Assembly: GCA_964639225.1 (NCBI GenBank)
Contig: CAZXCK010000001.1
Coordinates: forward strand, 62,001 to 126,000
Source: CAZXCK01 sp964639225
GTDB taxonomy: Bacteria; Chloroflexota; Anaerolineae; Aggregatilineales; Phototrophicaceae
DNA: 64,000 nucleotides
Reading direction: 5' to 3'
Below, piece after piece: positions 24,804 to 35,634 of the stretch; the stretch's first letter is position 1, and every line of letters begins with the position of its first letter. The notes under the pieces were generated by a model. That model worked only from the letters and a program-made list of their open reading frames with translations. It had not been told where the DNA came from and ran no database searches. Position numbers and translations under genes: made by a program.

Positions 24804-27650
24804 CTATTGGTAACGTAGCACTTCGGAAACGGTCTTACGCGCCGCCGAGATCGACGGAGACAGGCTGGCAATGGTTGTGATTATCAGCATCCCCACCAGA
24901 CCAATAATAACCGCAGAGCCAGAGAACTCCGCCGGGAATGTCTCATCAAAGCCGGTGACGTTCAGCAGGCCGACCTGGATCAGGTACGCCAGCGGAATGC
25001 CAATCGCCCAGGCGATCATCCCCACCACCAGCCCTTCCGTCAGGAACTGCGTGGCCACCGTTGACGAACTGGCACCAATAGAGCGCATGACTCCGATCTC
25101 CTTCTGACGCTCGAACACACTCATCGAGAGTGTCGTCAGCAGGCCCAGCGCACCCACCAGCGCGATCAGTCCGGCCACCATCTGCAGAATAACCTGAATG
25201 GTCACGAAAGTCTCGCTAATCAGGTTGATCTGCTCCACGAAATTGACAAACGTCGAAGGCACGCCACTATCCAGCATCACCTCGTTGATGTCGTCAATCA
25301 GCACCGCCAGTTCGGAAGCCGTCGGGTCTGGCGTTGTGGTAATAATCGAGTAGAGCTGCGGCAGCGGACGACCCTCAGTGGTCACACCTTCCAAAGCCGC
25401 CAGATCACGCCAGAACATCACCAAAAATTCATCAGGCAGGTCGTCGGTGGGTATCATCGGCGCCAGAGTAAACACACCGGTGATGGTATACTCGGCGCTA
25501 TCACCCCCCGGCACCGTCGCGTCGAGTGTCAGCACATCGCCGGCGCTGTAACCACCCAGTGCCGCCATCTCAGCATTCACCATCACACCCGGATTTGCCT
25601 CGGAGAAGAACTCGCCTTCAGTGACGTCAAGCAGTTGGGAAAAGCGCAGCGGCCCGAGGGGCACATCCGGGTCAACGCCCAGCACCCCGACCGTTTCACC
25701 CATGCTGCCATCAAATCCATCGACCTGCACCGTGCTAAAGTATTCGTTAGGCTGCGGCGCGCCAATCGTATACCCGGCAGCCAGCGCCAGCGTGCGCCAG
25801 TCGATCCACAACTGATCCAACGGGAAATCGGCAATCCCGACAATGGTCAGCGAAACCTGATTGCCAGCGGTTTTCATCACCACTGTGTCGCCGATACTCT
25901 TGTCCATGTTCATGGCCAACAGACTTGAGAAGATCACGCCATCTGTCGAGTTCTCCTCAGTCAACACGTCGCCCTCGGTCACAGTGAAGTTGAACGCCGG
26001 ATTATCGCTGTTCACATCATAACCATAAGCGAAAATTCCCGGCGGCCCGCCCGCCCCCAGCGGCGGGTCGTAGCCCTCGAACTCCACCTGAAGCTGGAAG
26101 CCGGGTTCCACATTAGCAATCACTGGATTGTCGCCTGTCTGGAAATTCTCTTCCAGCACATCGAAGATCAACTGCGGATCGCGGCCCTGGTTGGGGATCA
26201 GTCCGATCTGGATGTTAAACGTGTCCGTAAACAACCGTATGCCGGACGTCAGCGAGCTGAACACGGCGAAGATACCCATAAACGCCCCCGCCGCGATCGA
26301 CAGCGTAAGGACGGTAAAAGCCAACCGGCTTTTCTTCAGGCTAACGTTGCTCAACCCCTGACGCACCGTTAGCGGAATCGGCAGCGCGCCGAGCATTCGG
26401 GCAAACCAGCCGCTGCCGTAGCGAGCGTCAATACCCAGGTCGGTCATCGCATCCAGAATGCGCACCCGCGTCCCAAAATACACCGGGATAATGGACGCCA
26501 GTACCGGCACCAGTAACCCTACCAGGACACCTGTCAGAATCGACGGCGGCGACACCTGGAAACCGTCCAGCACTGTGTTGAGCGTAGGCGCCAGTGCCTG
26601 CGCGGCGGCGTTGCCTGCCGGTATACCCAGGATCACACCAGGGATTACGGCGATCAAACCGTAAACAAAGGCGATGCCGGCGTAAATCACAAAGCTGTCA
26701 AAGCGCGAAGCACCCATCGACTTCATGACGCCAATCTGCCGTTTCTGCTCCACCACAATCGAGCTGATGACGTTAATCACCAGGAAACCGGAGACAATCA
26801 GCGCCACCAGTGCCAGGAACGCCATTGTACTGGCGACCGTCTGCGCGGTAGCGATCAGTTCGTTGTTGGCCGGGTCCTGCACCTGGGTAAACACCGGGAT
26901 ATATGGTGTCTCATTGGCCAGAGTCGAAGCGAAATTCTCCGACTGCGCCTCGGCCACGGCAAAGTCAACGAAGCGCACCCCAAACGTGTTAAAGCCTGTG
27001 GCCCCACTGATATAGTTCGCATCGTCGGGATGGCTGTAAACGGTTGTGTTGGGCGAAAAGCTATAAGGATGGAAAACAATACCGGTAATCGTCCGCGATT
27101 CCAGCGTACCAATTTCCCCCTCTACATCGGCCTGACGCGAAGGGCTAAGTACACGAAAATACAACTCATCGCCTACCGACAGGCCCAGCCGGTCCGCCAT
27201 GCGTCGTTCAATGGCAATTTCAGGCTCTCCCGGCGTGGGATAAGCACCAGAAAGCAGACGCATCGGTTCGATAGCCAGTTGCGGCTCGTAGGGTTCGGAG
27301 TAAGCCGCTATCACACCTTCTTCGAAACGTTCCGCATCGGGCGCCAGCTTATAATAGACATTGTTCTGAATCGAGGCCACCACATCGGTGACACCAGTGA
27401 CGCCGCGCAGCGTTTCCAGATAGGCCTCATTGTCCAGTTCAACATCCGTGCCGACTGTCACAAAGGTCGTGATCATCGCCAGCTCGTCCTCTTTGAGGTC
27501 TTCCTGAAGCTGGCCAACAATAATGTCGCTTAGAGAAAAAAGTGCGATAGTCCCCAGCACACCGATAAAGATCGCTGACGAAACCAGCGCCGTGCGCCCT
27601 TTACGTGCCCACACATCGCCCAGGATTTTCCGAAATCGTGTTCTGAACAT
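24804..27650 (-). CDS. FtsX/MacB-type ABC transporter permease, long form
   Basis: A 948-residue membrane protein with an N-terminal membrane anchor (about 17-40), a large extracytoplasmic domain, a first FtsX block (about 270-395), a central membrane segment (about 440-465), a second large external domain, and a second FtsX block (about 825-945; RQKEIGVMRSIGASS). The EIGVMRSIGA-type coupling stretch appears twice (the first as QIGVMKSMGAS). Two large external domains plus ten or so membrane segments suggest a monomer equivalent to a MacB dimer. Substrate unknown (lipoproteins, peptides or lipids are possible). Confidence 0.9.
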   Translation of the reverse strand: MFRTRFRKILGDVWARKGRTALVSSAIFIGVLGTIALFSLSDIIVGQLQEDLKEDELAMITTFVTVGTDVELDNEAYLETLRGVTGVTDVVASIQNNVYYKLAPDAERFEEGVIAAYSEPYEPQLAIEPMRLLSGAYPTPGEPEIAIERRMADRLGLSVGDELYFRVLSPSRQADVEGEIGTLESRTITGIVFHPYSFSPNTTVYSHPDDANYISGATGFNTFGVRFVDFAVAEAQSENFASTLANETPYIPVFTQVQDPANNELIATAQTVASTMAFLALVALIVSGFLVINVISSIVVEQKRQIGVMKSMGASRFDSFVIYAGIAFVYGLIAVIPGVILGIPAGNAAAQALAPTLNTVLDGFQVSPPSILTGVLVGLLVPVLASIIPVYFGTRVRILDAMTDLGIDARYGSGWFARMLGALPIPLTVRQGLSNVSLKKSRLAFTVLTLSIAAGAFMGIFAVFSSLTSGIRLFTDTFNIQIGLIPNQGRDPQLIFDVLEENFQTGDNPVIANVEPGFQLQVEFEGYDPPLGAGGPPGIFAYGYDVNSDNPAFNFTVTEGDVLTEENSTDGVIFSSLLAMNMDKSIGDTVVMKTAGNQVSLTIVGIADFPLDQLWIDWRTLALAAGYTIGAPQPNEYFSTVQVDGFDGSMGETVGVLGVDPDVPLGPLRFSQLLDVTEGEFFSEANPGVMVNAEMAALGGYSAGDVLTLDATVPGGDSAEYTITGVFTLAPMIPTDDLPDEFLVMFWRDLAALEGVTTEGRPLPQLYSIITTTPDPTASELAVLIDDINEVMLDSGVPSTFVNFVEQINLISETFVTIQVILQMVAGLIALVGALGLLTTLSMSVFERQKEIGVMRSIGASSSTVATQFLTEGLVVGMIAWAIGIPLAYLIQVGLLNVTGFDETFPAEFSGSAVIIGLVGMLIITTIASLSPSISAARKTVSEVLRYQ

Positions 27651-27659
27651 CAGTTCCCC

Positions 27660-28406
<747 letters not shown>

Positions 28407-28527
28407 GTCACTCCTGTAGATCGACCGCGAGCAGATACCCCCCAACTCAGGCACATTGGAGGGGACTTAACGAGAAACAACACGACAACCTGACTCGGAT
28501 TCAAACTTTGTTTGTGCTGTGCTGTCA

Positions 28528-28533
28528 ATTATA
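28528..28533 (-). promoter_or_regulatory. Possible -10 element of the exporter operon
   Basis: Minus-strand TATAAT, about 120 nt upstream of the first ATPase ATG; the -35 region is poor. The surrounding gap 28407-28839 holds no recognisable gene. Confidence 0.4.
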
Positions 28534-28696
28534 GCCGAAGCGGGCACCATAATAGGGGGCGGCAGCCAGCAGACTGGTTACACTTCGCTTCCCAACCTGC
28601 CTATACGTATGATTTTACAATAGGTTTCGTGCAATTCACTGAAGCCTCAAACAGGCATTTTACAAAACGGTGATCTTAGGTATATACTGCTTGATG

Positions 28697-28724
28697 TTGC
28701 TTGATAATGACGCGATTCTATAGA
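28697..28724 (+). promoter_or_regulatory. Possible promoter of the SLC13 transporter
   Basis: TTGCTT (28697-28702) and TATAGA (28719-28724) with a 16-nt spacer, about 115 nt before the start codon. Confidence 0.35.
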
Positions 28725-28839
28725 CAGACATCGTACCAGAATTAATCATTTAGCGTCAGATTTCTGACAAAAGTGTTTTTACACTGCTTTGCTGTGTATA
28801 TTCAGAAGTCGCCTGTTCTAAAACAGGGGGAGACCATAT

Positions 28840-30759
28840 ATGACGCTAACGCAGGATATGTGGGTAACGCTTGCCATTCTGGCCGTTGCCATCGTGCTGT
28901 TCGTTACCGAGTGGCTGCGGATCGACATCGTAGCGCTGGGTGTCGTCATCGCGTTGATGCTCACCGATATTCTCACGCCATCCGAGGCTCTGGCTGGGTT
29001 TTCCAGCTCATCGGTAATCACAATCGCCGGGCTTTTCGTCGTAGGCGGCGCGGTCCTGCAAACCGGGCTGGCCGGCATGATCGGCAGGCGCATACTGCGT
29101 ATAGCCGGTAAAGACGAAATCCGACTGACCGGCGTTATCATGATCGCTGTCGCGCTGCTGTCCGGCGTGATGAGCAACACCGGAACGGTCGCCGTCCTGA
29201 TGCCAGCGGTGGTGGGTCTCTCCGTTACAGCGCGTATCAGCCCTTCCAAACTGCTGATTCCCCTCTCTTTCGGGTCTTCATTGGGCGGCGCGATGACGCT
29301 GATCGGTACGCCCCCCAACATCATCATGAGCGAACTGCTCGTCGAACAAAACGCCATTCTGGTCGCCGAGGGGCAGGACAAAGCCTTTACCGCGTTCACC
29401 TTCTTTGACTACACACCAATGGGCGCCCTGCTGCTCATCACCGGGGTCGTCTTTATGCTGGCCATCGGTCGCAAGCTGCTGCCCGATTACGGTGTGAAAG
29501 AAGAATCCAGCGACGGAACCGCCAGCCCGGACGAACTGATGGAGCTGTACCACATGGCGGAGCGGTTGGTCCAGTTGCGTATTCGCAGTCAATCCGATCT
29601 GGTCGGCAAGACCATCCTGGAGTCCCGCCTGCGTCGCAACTACAACCTCACCGTCGTCGAGATCATCCGGCCAGTCCAGGCCGTGCCAGTCGCACGCTTC
29701 GGCGAACAACAGCTCATGTTGCAGTCGAACAACAGTGAACATATTTTCCCGACTGCCGAAACCGAACTCAGGCGGGACGACGTTCTGATTGTCCAGGGAG
29801 TACCAGAGGACATCGAGCGCGCCGCCACCAATCATACGCTGGAAAAGAAACCCGTCGAAACCGGTCAGACCAAAGACCTGGTGGATCGGCAGCGTGGTAT
29901 TGCAGAGGTCGTGCTGCCGCCTCGCTCCGACCTGATCGGCAAAACGCTGCGCGACACCAACTTCGCGCGCACTTACAACCTGACCGTGCTCAGTATCAAT
30001 CGCCCCGGCACAGACGAAGCCACCACCAACAATATTCAGAATACCACCCTCGGCCTGGGTGACATTCTGCTGGTGCAGGGTCTGTGGCACGACATCATGC
30101 AGTTGGGCAAGAGTCGCCACGATTTCATCGTGCTGGGCCAGCCAGAAACGATGGTAGACTCACTCAACACCCAGCGCGCGCCGTTGGCTGGTCTGATTAT
30201 GATTGGCATGCTGCTGCTGCTCATCCTCGATCTGGTCCCTCTCGCCACCGCTGCGCTCATCGCCGCCCTGGCGATGGTCCTCACCGGCTGCCTGACGATG
30301 GACGAAGCCTATGAGTCGATTGACTGGAAAAGCATTGTCCTCATCGCCGGCATGCTGCCTATGGCCACCGCCCTGGATAAGGTCGGCTTTATCACTGAGG
30401 TCGCCGACCAGTTCACCATCACCTTTGGCGATGCCGATCCACGTATCACGCTGGCTGGCCTGTTCCTGCTGACTGCTGTCTTTACGCAGGTGCTTTCCAA
30501 CACAGCGACCGCCGTACTGCTTGGCCCCATCGCACTCGGCATCGCGCTGCGCCTGGACATCAACCCTTACTCGTTCATGATGGGTGTCGCCGTCGCCGCA
30601 TCAATGGCCTTCGCCTCACCGGTCGCATCACCCACCAACACCCTGGTGTTGAGCGCGGGCAAGTACAAATTCATGGATTACATCAAGGTCGGCATCCCGC
30701 TGATTATCCTGTCACTGATCGTCACAGTGATCTTCCTGCCGATTCTGTTCCCCTTCTAG
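28840..30759 (+). CDS. SLC13/DASS anion permease with two TrkA-C domains
   Basis: A 639-residue membrane transporter of the sodium/sulfate or dicarboxylate symporter type. The N-terminal half has about five membrane segments with SNTGTVAVLMP and GTPPNIIMSELL (SNT-type motif). Two RCK_C/TrkA-C cytoplasmic domains (about 230-330 and 350-440, each with a 'DLIGKTL/DLVGKTI' opening) split the two halves, and the C-terminal half repeats the pattern (SNTATAVLLGP, SPTNTLVLSAGKY). Substrate is not certain (sulfate or another small anion). It is followed by a strong terminator. Confidence 0.9.
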   Translation: MTLTQDMWVTLAILAVAIVLFVTEWLRIDIVALGVVIALMLTDILTPSEALAGFSSSSVITIAGLFVVGGAVLQTGLAGMIGRRILRIAGKDEIRLTGVIMIAVALLSGVMSNTGTVAVLMPAVVGLSVTARISPSKLLIPLSFGSSLGGAMTLIGTPPNIIMSELLVEQNAILVAEGQDKAFTAFTFFDYTPMGALLLITGVVFMLAIGRKLLPDYGVKEESSDGTASPDELMELYHMAERLVQLRIRSQSDLVGKTILESRLRRNYNLTVVEIIRPVQAVPVARFGEQQLMLQSNNSEHIFPTAETELRRDDVLIVQGVPEDIERAATNHTLEKKPVETGQTKDLVDRQRGIAEVVLPPRSDLIGKTLRDTNFARTYNLTVLSINRPGTDEATTNNIQNTTLGLGDILLVQGLWHDIMQLGKSRHDFIVLGQPETMVDSLNTQRAPLAGLIMIGMLLLLILDLVPLATAALIAALAMVLTGCLTMDEAYESIDWKSIVLIAGMLPMATALDKVGFITEVADQFTITFGDADPRITLAGLFLLTAVFTQVLSNTATAVLLGPIALGIALRLDINPYSFMMGVAVAASMAFASPVASPTNTLVLSAGKYKFMDYIKVGIPLIILSLIVTVIFLPILFPF

Positions 30760-30788
30760 TTCTGAGGGAGCACACGCCCGATAAGCCC

Positions 30789-30815
30789 AACCGCTGGCCC
30801 ACGCCAGCGGTTTTT
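30789..30815 (+). terminator. Intrinsic terminator after the SLC13 gene
   Basis: CCGCTGGC (30791-30798), a 4-nt loop and GCCAGCGG (30803-30810) followed by TTTTT. Confidence 0.9.
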
Positions 30816-30863
30816 GTATAATTGTCCACGCAACTGTCAACCCGATCACAGTGAGGAAACATC

Positions 30864-31730
30864 ATGAAGCTGGGTTTTGTCTTTCCACAATACGAAATTC
30901 CGCCCGAACCGCAGGCGATCCGCGAGATTGTCCAGTCCGCCGAGGACATGGGCTTTGATTATGTCTTACCTTATGAGCATGTGTTGGGCGCCAATCCAGA
31001 GCGTCCCGGTGGCTGGCACGGCCCCTACACCCATACCCACGCCTTCCACGAGCCGATGGTGCTGTTCGGCTATCTGGCTGGCATCACCCAGCGCATCGAA
31101 TTTGTGACCGGCATCCTGATCCTGCCCCAGCGCCAGACGGCGCTCGTCGCCAAGCAGGCCGCCCAGGTCGATCTGCTCTCTGGCGGGCGACTGCGGCTGG
31201 GCGTTGGCATTGGCTGGAACAAAGTGGAATACGAGGCGCTCGGCCAGGATTTTCACTCGCGTGGCAAACGCATGGAAGAACAGGTCACGCTGATGCGCCG
31301 TCTGTGGACCGAACCGTTGATTACTTTCCAGGGAGAACGCGAAAAGATCGACGACGCCGGCCTCAATCCGCTGCCTGTCCAGCGTCCCATCCCTGTATGG
31401 TTTGGCGGCGGTGCCGATGTCGTCCTGGAGCGTATGGCGCGCATGGGCGATGGCTGGCTGCCAAACAGTATGCCTCTGGAACAGGCGCGGACGATGGTCG
31501 CTAAGCTGCGCGGCTTCCTGGAACAGCACAACCGGCCCGTCGAATCCTTCGGTATCGACGCCCGTATCAACATCGCCCGTTCGTCCCCCGATGAATGGCG
31601 CGAACAGGCCGCAGGCTGGCGCGAACTGGGCGCAACACACATCTGCGCCAACACCCTGGGCGGTGGATTGACGACAGTCGCCGAGCACCTGGACCTGCTG
31701 CGCCAGTTCCAGGCAGAGACCGGCCTCTAG
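30864..31730 (+). CDS. LLM-class (F420-type) oxidoreductase
   Basis: A 288-residue TIM-barrel luciferase-like monooxygenase-family protein, likely binding F420 or FMN. Family features are an N-terminal FPQYEIPPEP loop, ILPQRQTALVAKQAAQVDLLSGGRLRLGVGIGWN, and PVWFGG. GAGGAAA precedes the ATG. Substrate cannot be read. It converges with a second LLM gene, leaving only 3 nt between them. Confidence 0.9.
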   Translation: MKLGFVFPQYEIPPEPQAIREIVQSAEDMGFDYVLPYEHVLGANPERPGGWHGPYTHTHAFHEPMVLFGYLAGITQRIEFVTGILILPQRQTALVAKQAAQVDLLSGGRLRLGVGIGWNKVEYEALGQDFHSRGKRMEEQVTLMRRLWTEPLITFQGEREKIDDAGLNPLPVQRPIPVWFGGGADVVLERMARMGDGWLPNSMPLEQARTMVAKLRGFLEQHNRPVESFGIDARINIARSSPDEWREQAAGWRELGATHICANTLGGGLTTVAEHLDLLRQFQAETGL

Positions 31731-31733
31731 TCG

Positions 31734-32729
31734 TCAGCGGCGGAAGTGCGGAATGACCGCCCGACCGACAATCGCCAGCGCCGCCATTGGGTCCGGTCCC
31801 AGTGGCGGCCCCAGGCTGATATGCTCGGCCCCCAGCGCCTGCAGACCTTCCAGCCGTTCGATGAGGTCGTGCGCATTGCCAGCGATGCCGATGCGCATCA
31901 TGGGCGGCGTCACCAGCGAGCGCGCCCTGGCTGCGTCGTTGTCAACCATAACCGCCTGCTCAATAGGCGCAAAGTCCTCGCGCGTCACACCAAGCTGCTG
32001 CCAGATCAACGGGCTGAGGGCGTGCCCGTAGTACGCGATCTTGTCCTTGAGCGCGTCCTCGGCAGCGGCCCGGTCATCATCAATCGATGCCCAGACACAC
32101 GCCGCTACATCGACATCATGCAGGGCACGCCCGGAACGTTCAGCGCCTTCCTGGATGTAAGGCATCACATTCTGGTAGTGTTCCGGCGGAAACAACAGCG
32201 GCAGCCCACCGTCCGCATACTCGCCGATGGCTCGCAGCATATTGGGACTCATCGCGCCGATGTAAATCGGCACGCGACGCAGCGGCTTAAATCGTAGGTA
32301 TGCCTCGCCCGTCCACTGCATAAACTGTCCCTCAAAGCTCACGCGCTCGCCATTCATCAGCCGGTTGATGACCCGCACCGTCTCGACGACGGCGGTCAGT
32401 GGTTTGTGAGGTGTAATGCCCACCCACTTCAGAAACTCACCCGCGCCCGACGCCAGCCCCAGATTAAAGCGCCCACCGGAGACTTCGTCCAGCGTGGCCG
32501 CCATCATCGCCATCTCCGCCGGGTGCAGCGTATACGGATTGACGATGCACGTCCCGATTTCAATGCGTTCAGTCGCACCCGCCACCGCCGTCAGGATCAC
32601 CGGCGCGCTGCGCAGAAACAGGTCATCACTCACCCAGAACTGGTCAAACCCGGCAGCCTCTGCCGCCTGTGCCAGCCGAACATACGCCCCCACCGGCAGA
32701 TCATTGTTCAAACGCAGGCTGAATTTCAC
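31734..32729 (-). CDS. LLM-class (F420-type) oxidoreductase
   Basis: A 331-residue luciferase-like family protein with FDQFWVSDDLFLRSAPVIL and GGRFNLGLASG, closer to the F420-dependent methylene-H4MPT reductase-like branch. GTG 32729 is used as start with GAGGGA 7 nt upstream. It is not a close duplicate of its convergent neighbour. Substrate unknown. Confidence 0.9.
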   Translation of the reverse strand: MKFSLRLNNDLPVGAYVRLAQAAEAAGFDQFWVSDDLFLRSAPVILTAVAGATERIEIGTCIVNPYTLHPAEMAMMAATLDEVSGGRFNLGLASGAGEFLKWVGITPHKPLTAVVETVRVINRLMNGERVSFEGQFMQWTGEAYLRFKPLRRVPIYIGAMSPNMLRAIGEYADGGLPLLFPPEHYQNVMPYIQEGAERSGRALHDVDVAACVWASIDDDRAAAEDALKDKIAYYGHALSPLIWQQLGVTREDFAPIEQAVMVDNDAARARSLVTPPMMRIGIAGNAHDLIERLEGLQALGAEHISLGPPLGPDPMAALAIVGRAVIPHFRR

Positions 32730-32879
32730 AATCTATTCCCTCAATAGCGCCACCATCGACCACAAACGCGCCAGACTATACCACTACCTTAACAACCTGT
32801 CAGCCAGTCATGAGCGTTGTTGCATGTTCATCACCATATCTGGTAGATTTGTGCTGGTTGGGTGAGAGATTGTGTCGTA

Positions 32880-33512
32880 ATGATCTGGATATTCCTGTTA
32901 GCGTTCCTGATTGTTGTCGGTATTATGTCGTTCAACGGTCAGCGCCAGGTTCCCTGGGCCAGGAAACTGCGCCGCATTAATGCGGGCGTAGCACGCCGCG
33001 CCGAATGGATGGCTCCGGAATCCACTGTTGACGCTGTGCGCGCCGACTATCTGCGCGCTATCCACTGGCTGCCGGAGAGCACGCTGCACTCCTGGTCCGA
33101 ACAATGGACATCCGCCCCGGATTACCTATCCGGCTCGTTTCTCAAACGTTACCAGGAAATCCTCAAACACCACCGCACCGGCTATCCGCCACGCTATATC
33201 GGCGTGCTCCAATGTGCCCATCACATACAGGTGCGCCACTTCTCCGATGACGGCGAACGCTGTCTGGTAATCGATCATCAGTCCCAACAGCGCATGATGA
33301 CCTGCGACTACTGGACGCAAGTGCCGGTCAACAGCCAGAATCTCGACGATACCACCGTCGTTTACGAAATGCTGTATGATCGGCAGTCCGCGCGCTGGAA
33401 AATCGACCGTTATGTTCAGCAATTGCCCGCAGGCTGGACGGTCACCGGTCCGCCAGTCCGACGCCTGCGGTTGTTTTCTGGCCTGCCGCCAGTTACTGGC
33501 CGCGATCAGTAG
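32880..33512 (+). CDS. Single-pass membrane protein of unknown function
   Basis: About 210 residues with one N-terminal membrane segment (IWIFLLAFLIVVGIMSF), then a soluble domain. The C-terminal part (YEMLYDRQSARWKIDRYVQQLP) resembles NTF2-like folds but only weakly. Start may be ATG 32880 or GTG 32862; neither has a strong ribosome site. It precedes obgE by about 120 nt. I do not recognise the family. Confidence 0.65.
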   Translation: MIWIFLLAFLIVVGIMSFNGQRQVPWARKLRRINAGVARRAEWMAPESTVDAVRADYLRAIHWLPESTLHSWSEQWTSAPDYLSGSFLKRYQEILKHHRTGYPPRYIGVLQCAHHIQVRHFSDDGERCLVIDHQSQQRMMTCDYWTQVPVNSQNLDDTTVVYEMLYDRQSARWKIDRYVQQLPAGWTVTGPPVRRLRLFSGLPPVTGRDQ

Positions 33513-33635
33513 CCGGTTTTAGCCTATTAACCTGTGGCGCGTCGTGTACAATTGCCTTCAGTTTCAAACACAACACGCAGCATGAGCGGCACACGGACAC
33601 ATGATCCGTCCGGGGCCAGTTGGGCAAACAGAACG

Positions 33636-34904
33636 ATGGCATTTGACGAAGCAAAGATCTACGTGCGCAGTGGCGACGGCGGCGACGGATTGGTGGCGTT
33701 TCGCCGCGAAAAATACGTTCCGCGTGGCGGTCCCGCCGGCGGCGATGGCGGCAGCGGCGGTGATGTGGTTTTTCGCGTCAATCCGCGCCTGAGCACGCTG
33801 ACATTCTTCCAGCGCAAAACGCACTTCAAGGCTAACCCCGGCAAACCCGGCGGCAGTTCCAACAAAACCGGAGCCAGCGGCAAAGCCCTGGTCATTGACG
33901 TGCCACCCGGCACCGTCGTCATGGACGCCGAAACCGATGCCGTCCTGGCCGACCTTGTCGAGCCAGAACGCAAGTTCGTCATCGTGAAAGGCGGACGCGG
34001 CGGGCGTGGTAATGCTCGTTTCGCCACCGCCTCAAACCAGGCTCCACGCGTCGCCGAGAAAGGCGAACCCGGCCAGGAACGCTGGCTCAGACTTGAACTG
34101 AAGCTCATCGCCGATGTCGGCCTGGTCGGCGTCCCTAACGCCGGCAAAAGTACGCTGCTGTCGGTCATCAGCAACGCCCGCCCCAAAATCGCGGACTATC
34201 CCTTTACCACGCTGGAACCCAACCTCGGCGTTGTGTCTTACGACGACCAGGAAATGGTCGTAGCCGATATTCCCGGCCTTATTGAGGGCGCACATATGGG
34301 CGTCGGCCTGGGCCACAGTTTCCTGCGCCATATCCAGCGGACGCGCGTGCTGGTTCATCTGCTGGACGGAGCCAGCGAGGATGTCATCGCCGACTTCAGC
34401 CAGATCAACACCGAACTGGCCCTGTACGACGAACGCCTGCAGGACCGGCCACAGATTGTCGTCTATAACAAGCTGGACCTGCCCGACGCTCAGGAGCGCT
34501 GGCCACAGGTTAAAGCGGCGCTGAAACGGCGCGGTGTGGACGCTGTCGCCATCTCTGCGGCCACCCAGCAGGGCACCCAGGAACTGGTACAGGCCATGTT
34601 TGAACAGGTGCAGGCGCTGCCCGAAGCCTCACGCGCCGAAGCGGTGGCCGCGCTACCCATCTACGAGCTAGAACCAGACGACATGGAATTCAAGATCATC
34701 CGCCTGTCTGACAGCGGCTTCCGCGTGACTGGCAAGCGCATCGAGCGTGCTGCCAGCATGACTTACTGGGAATATGAGGAGGCGGTCATTCGCTTTCAGA
34801 ACATCCTGGAGACGCTGGGCATCTCGAAAGCGCTCGAAGAGGCCGGCGTTCAGGTGGGCGACACTGTATACATCGGCGACCACGAACTAGAATGGTCAGA
34901 ATAA
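33636..34904 (+). CDS. obgE: Obg family GTPase
   Basis: A ribosome-associated GTPase needed for 50S assembly and growth control; 422 residues. The N-terminal Gly-rich Obg domain has GGDGGSGGDV and RGGRGGRGN, the G domain has GVPNAGKST, DIPGLIEG and NKLD, and the C-terminal OCT domain spans about 345-422. ATG 33636 gives the usual FDEAKIYVRSGDGGDG start; an upstream extension to 33534 is unlike the family. It heads an obgE-nadD pair. Confidence 0.97.
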   Translation: MAFDEAKIYVRSGDGGDGLVAFRREKYVPRGGPAGGDGGSGGDVVFRVNPRLSTLTFFQRKTHFKANPGKPGGSSNKTGASGKALVIDVPPGTVVMDAETDAVLADLVEPERKFVIVKGGRGGRGNARFATASNQAPRVAEKGEPGQERWLRLELKLIADVGLVGVPNAGKSTLLSVISNARPKIADYPFTTLEPNLGVVSYDDQEMVVADIPGLIEGAHMGVGLGHSFLRHIQRTRVLVHLLDGASEDVIADFSQINTELALYDERLQDRPQIVVYNKLDLPDAQERWPQVKAALKRRGVDAVAISAATQQGTQELVQAMFEQVQALPEASRAEAVAALPIYELEPDDMEFKIIRLSDSGFRVTGKRIERAASMTYWEYEEAVIRFQNILETLGISKALEEAGVQVGDTVYIGDHELEWSE

Positions 34905-34944
34905 TCGGCGAATTAACCGGCCTGAAGGTCGAAACGAGGTCTAC

Positions 34945-35580
34945 ATGACGCGACTCGGTATCCTGGGGGGGACTTTCGATCCCCCACATTATGCCCATCT
35001 GATCCTGGCACAACACGCGCTGGAAGAGCTGAGTCTGTCGCGGGTTCTTTTCGTACCCGCCGGCGTGCCGCCGCATAAGACGATCACCCGTACGCCAGTT
35101 AAAGATCGCGTGGCGATGCTGCAACTGGCCATTGAAGACAATCCCGACTTTGCCCTGTCGCGCGTCGAGATCGACCGGCCTGGTCCACACTACACCATCG
35201 ATACAGTGCGCATCATTCAAGCCCAGAATCCCGATGCCGAGCTGTTCTTCATCATGGGCGGCGACACCTATCGCGATCTGGTCAACTGGGACCGCCCGCA
35301 GGAGATGTTCGCCACCTGCAAGCTGGCGGTCGCTGTCATGAGGCGGCCCGGCTTCGGCAGCCCGGACCTGCGCCTGGACATGCATCACGATACGATACCG
35401 GGCCTGGAGAAGCACGCGCTGCTGCTGTCGTCGCCGTTGGTCGAATTTTCGTCCACCGACATCGTCGATCGACTGCTGGCACGGCGCAGCGTCCGTTATA
35501 TGATTCCCGATCCGGTCCTCGACTACATCGCTGTGCACGGCCTGTACGGTCGGGAAAGAGCGTCGTCTGATGCTCGTTGA
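34945..35580 (+). CDS. nadD: Nicotinate-nucleotide adenylyltransferase
   Basis: Transfers AMP from ATP to nicotinate mononucleotide in NAD synthesis; 211 residues. The nucleotidyltransferase motif GGTFDPPHYAHL and the late FSSTDIVDRLLARRSVRYMIP (ISSTxxR-type) are present. GAGG lies just before the ATG. It is 40 nt after obgE, a common pairing. Confidence 0.96.
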   Translation: MTRLGILGGTFDPPHYAHLILAQHALEELSLSRVLFVPAGVPPHKTITRTPVKDRVAMLQLAIEDNPDFALSRVEIDRPGPHYTIDTVRIIQAQNPDAELFFIMGGDTYRDLVNWDRPQEMFATCKLAVAVMRRPGFGSPDLRLDMHHDTIPGLEKHALLLSSPLVEFSSTDIVDRLLARRSVRYMIPDPVLDYIAVHGLYGRERASSDAR

Positions 35581-35634
35581 CACCATCCGTCAAGAGCGAA
35601 TGACAGAGTTGAACCTATATCTGGAGTCTGATCG

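Noticed and set aside
31731..31733. The two convergent LLM genes as a recent tandem duplication
   Set aside because: The proteins differ clearly in length, N-terminus and motifs, so they are separate family branches.
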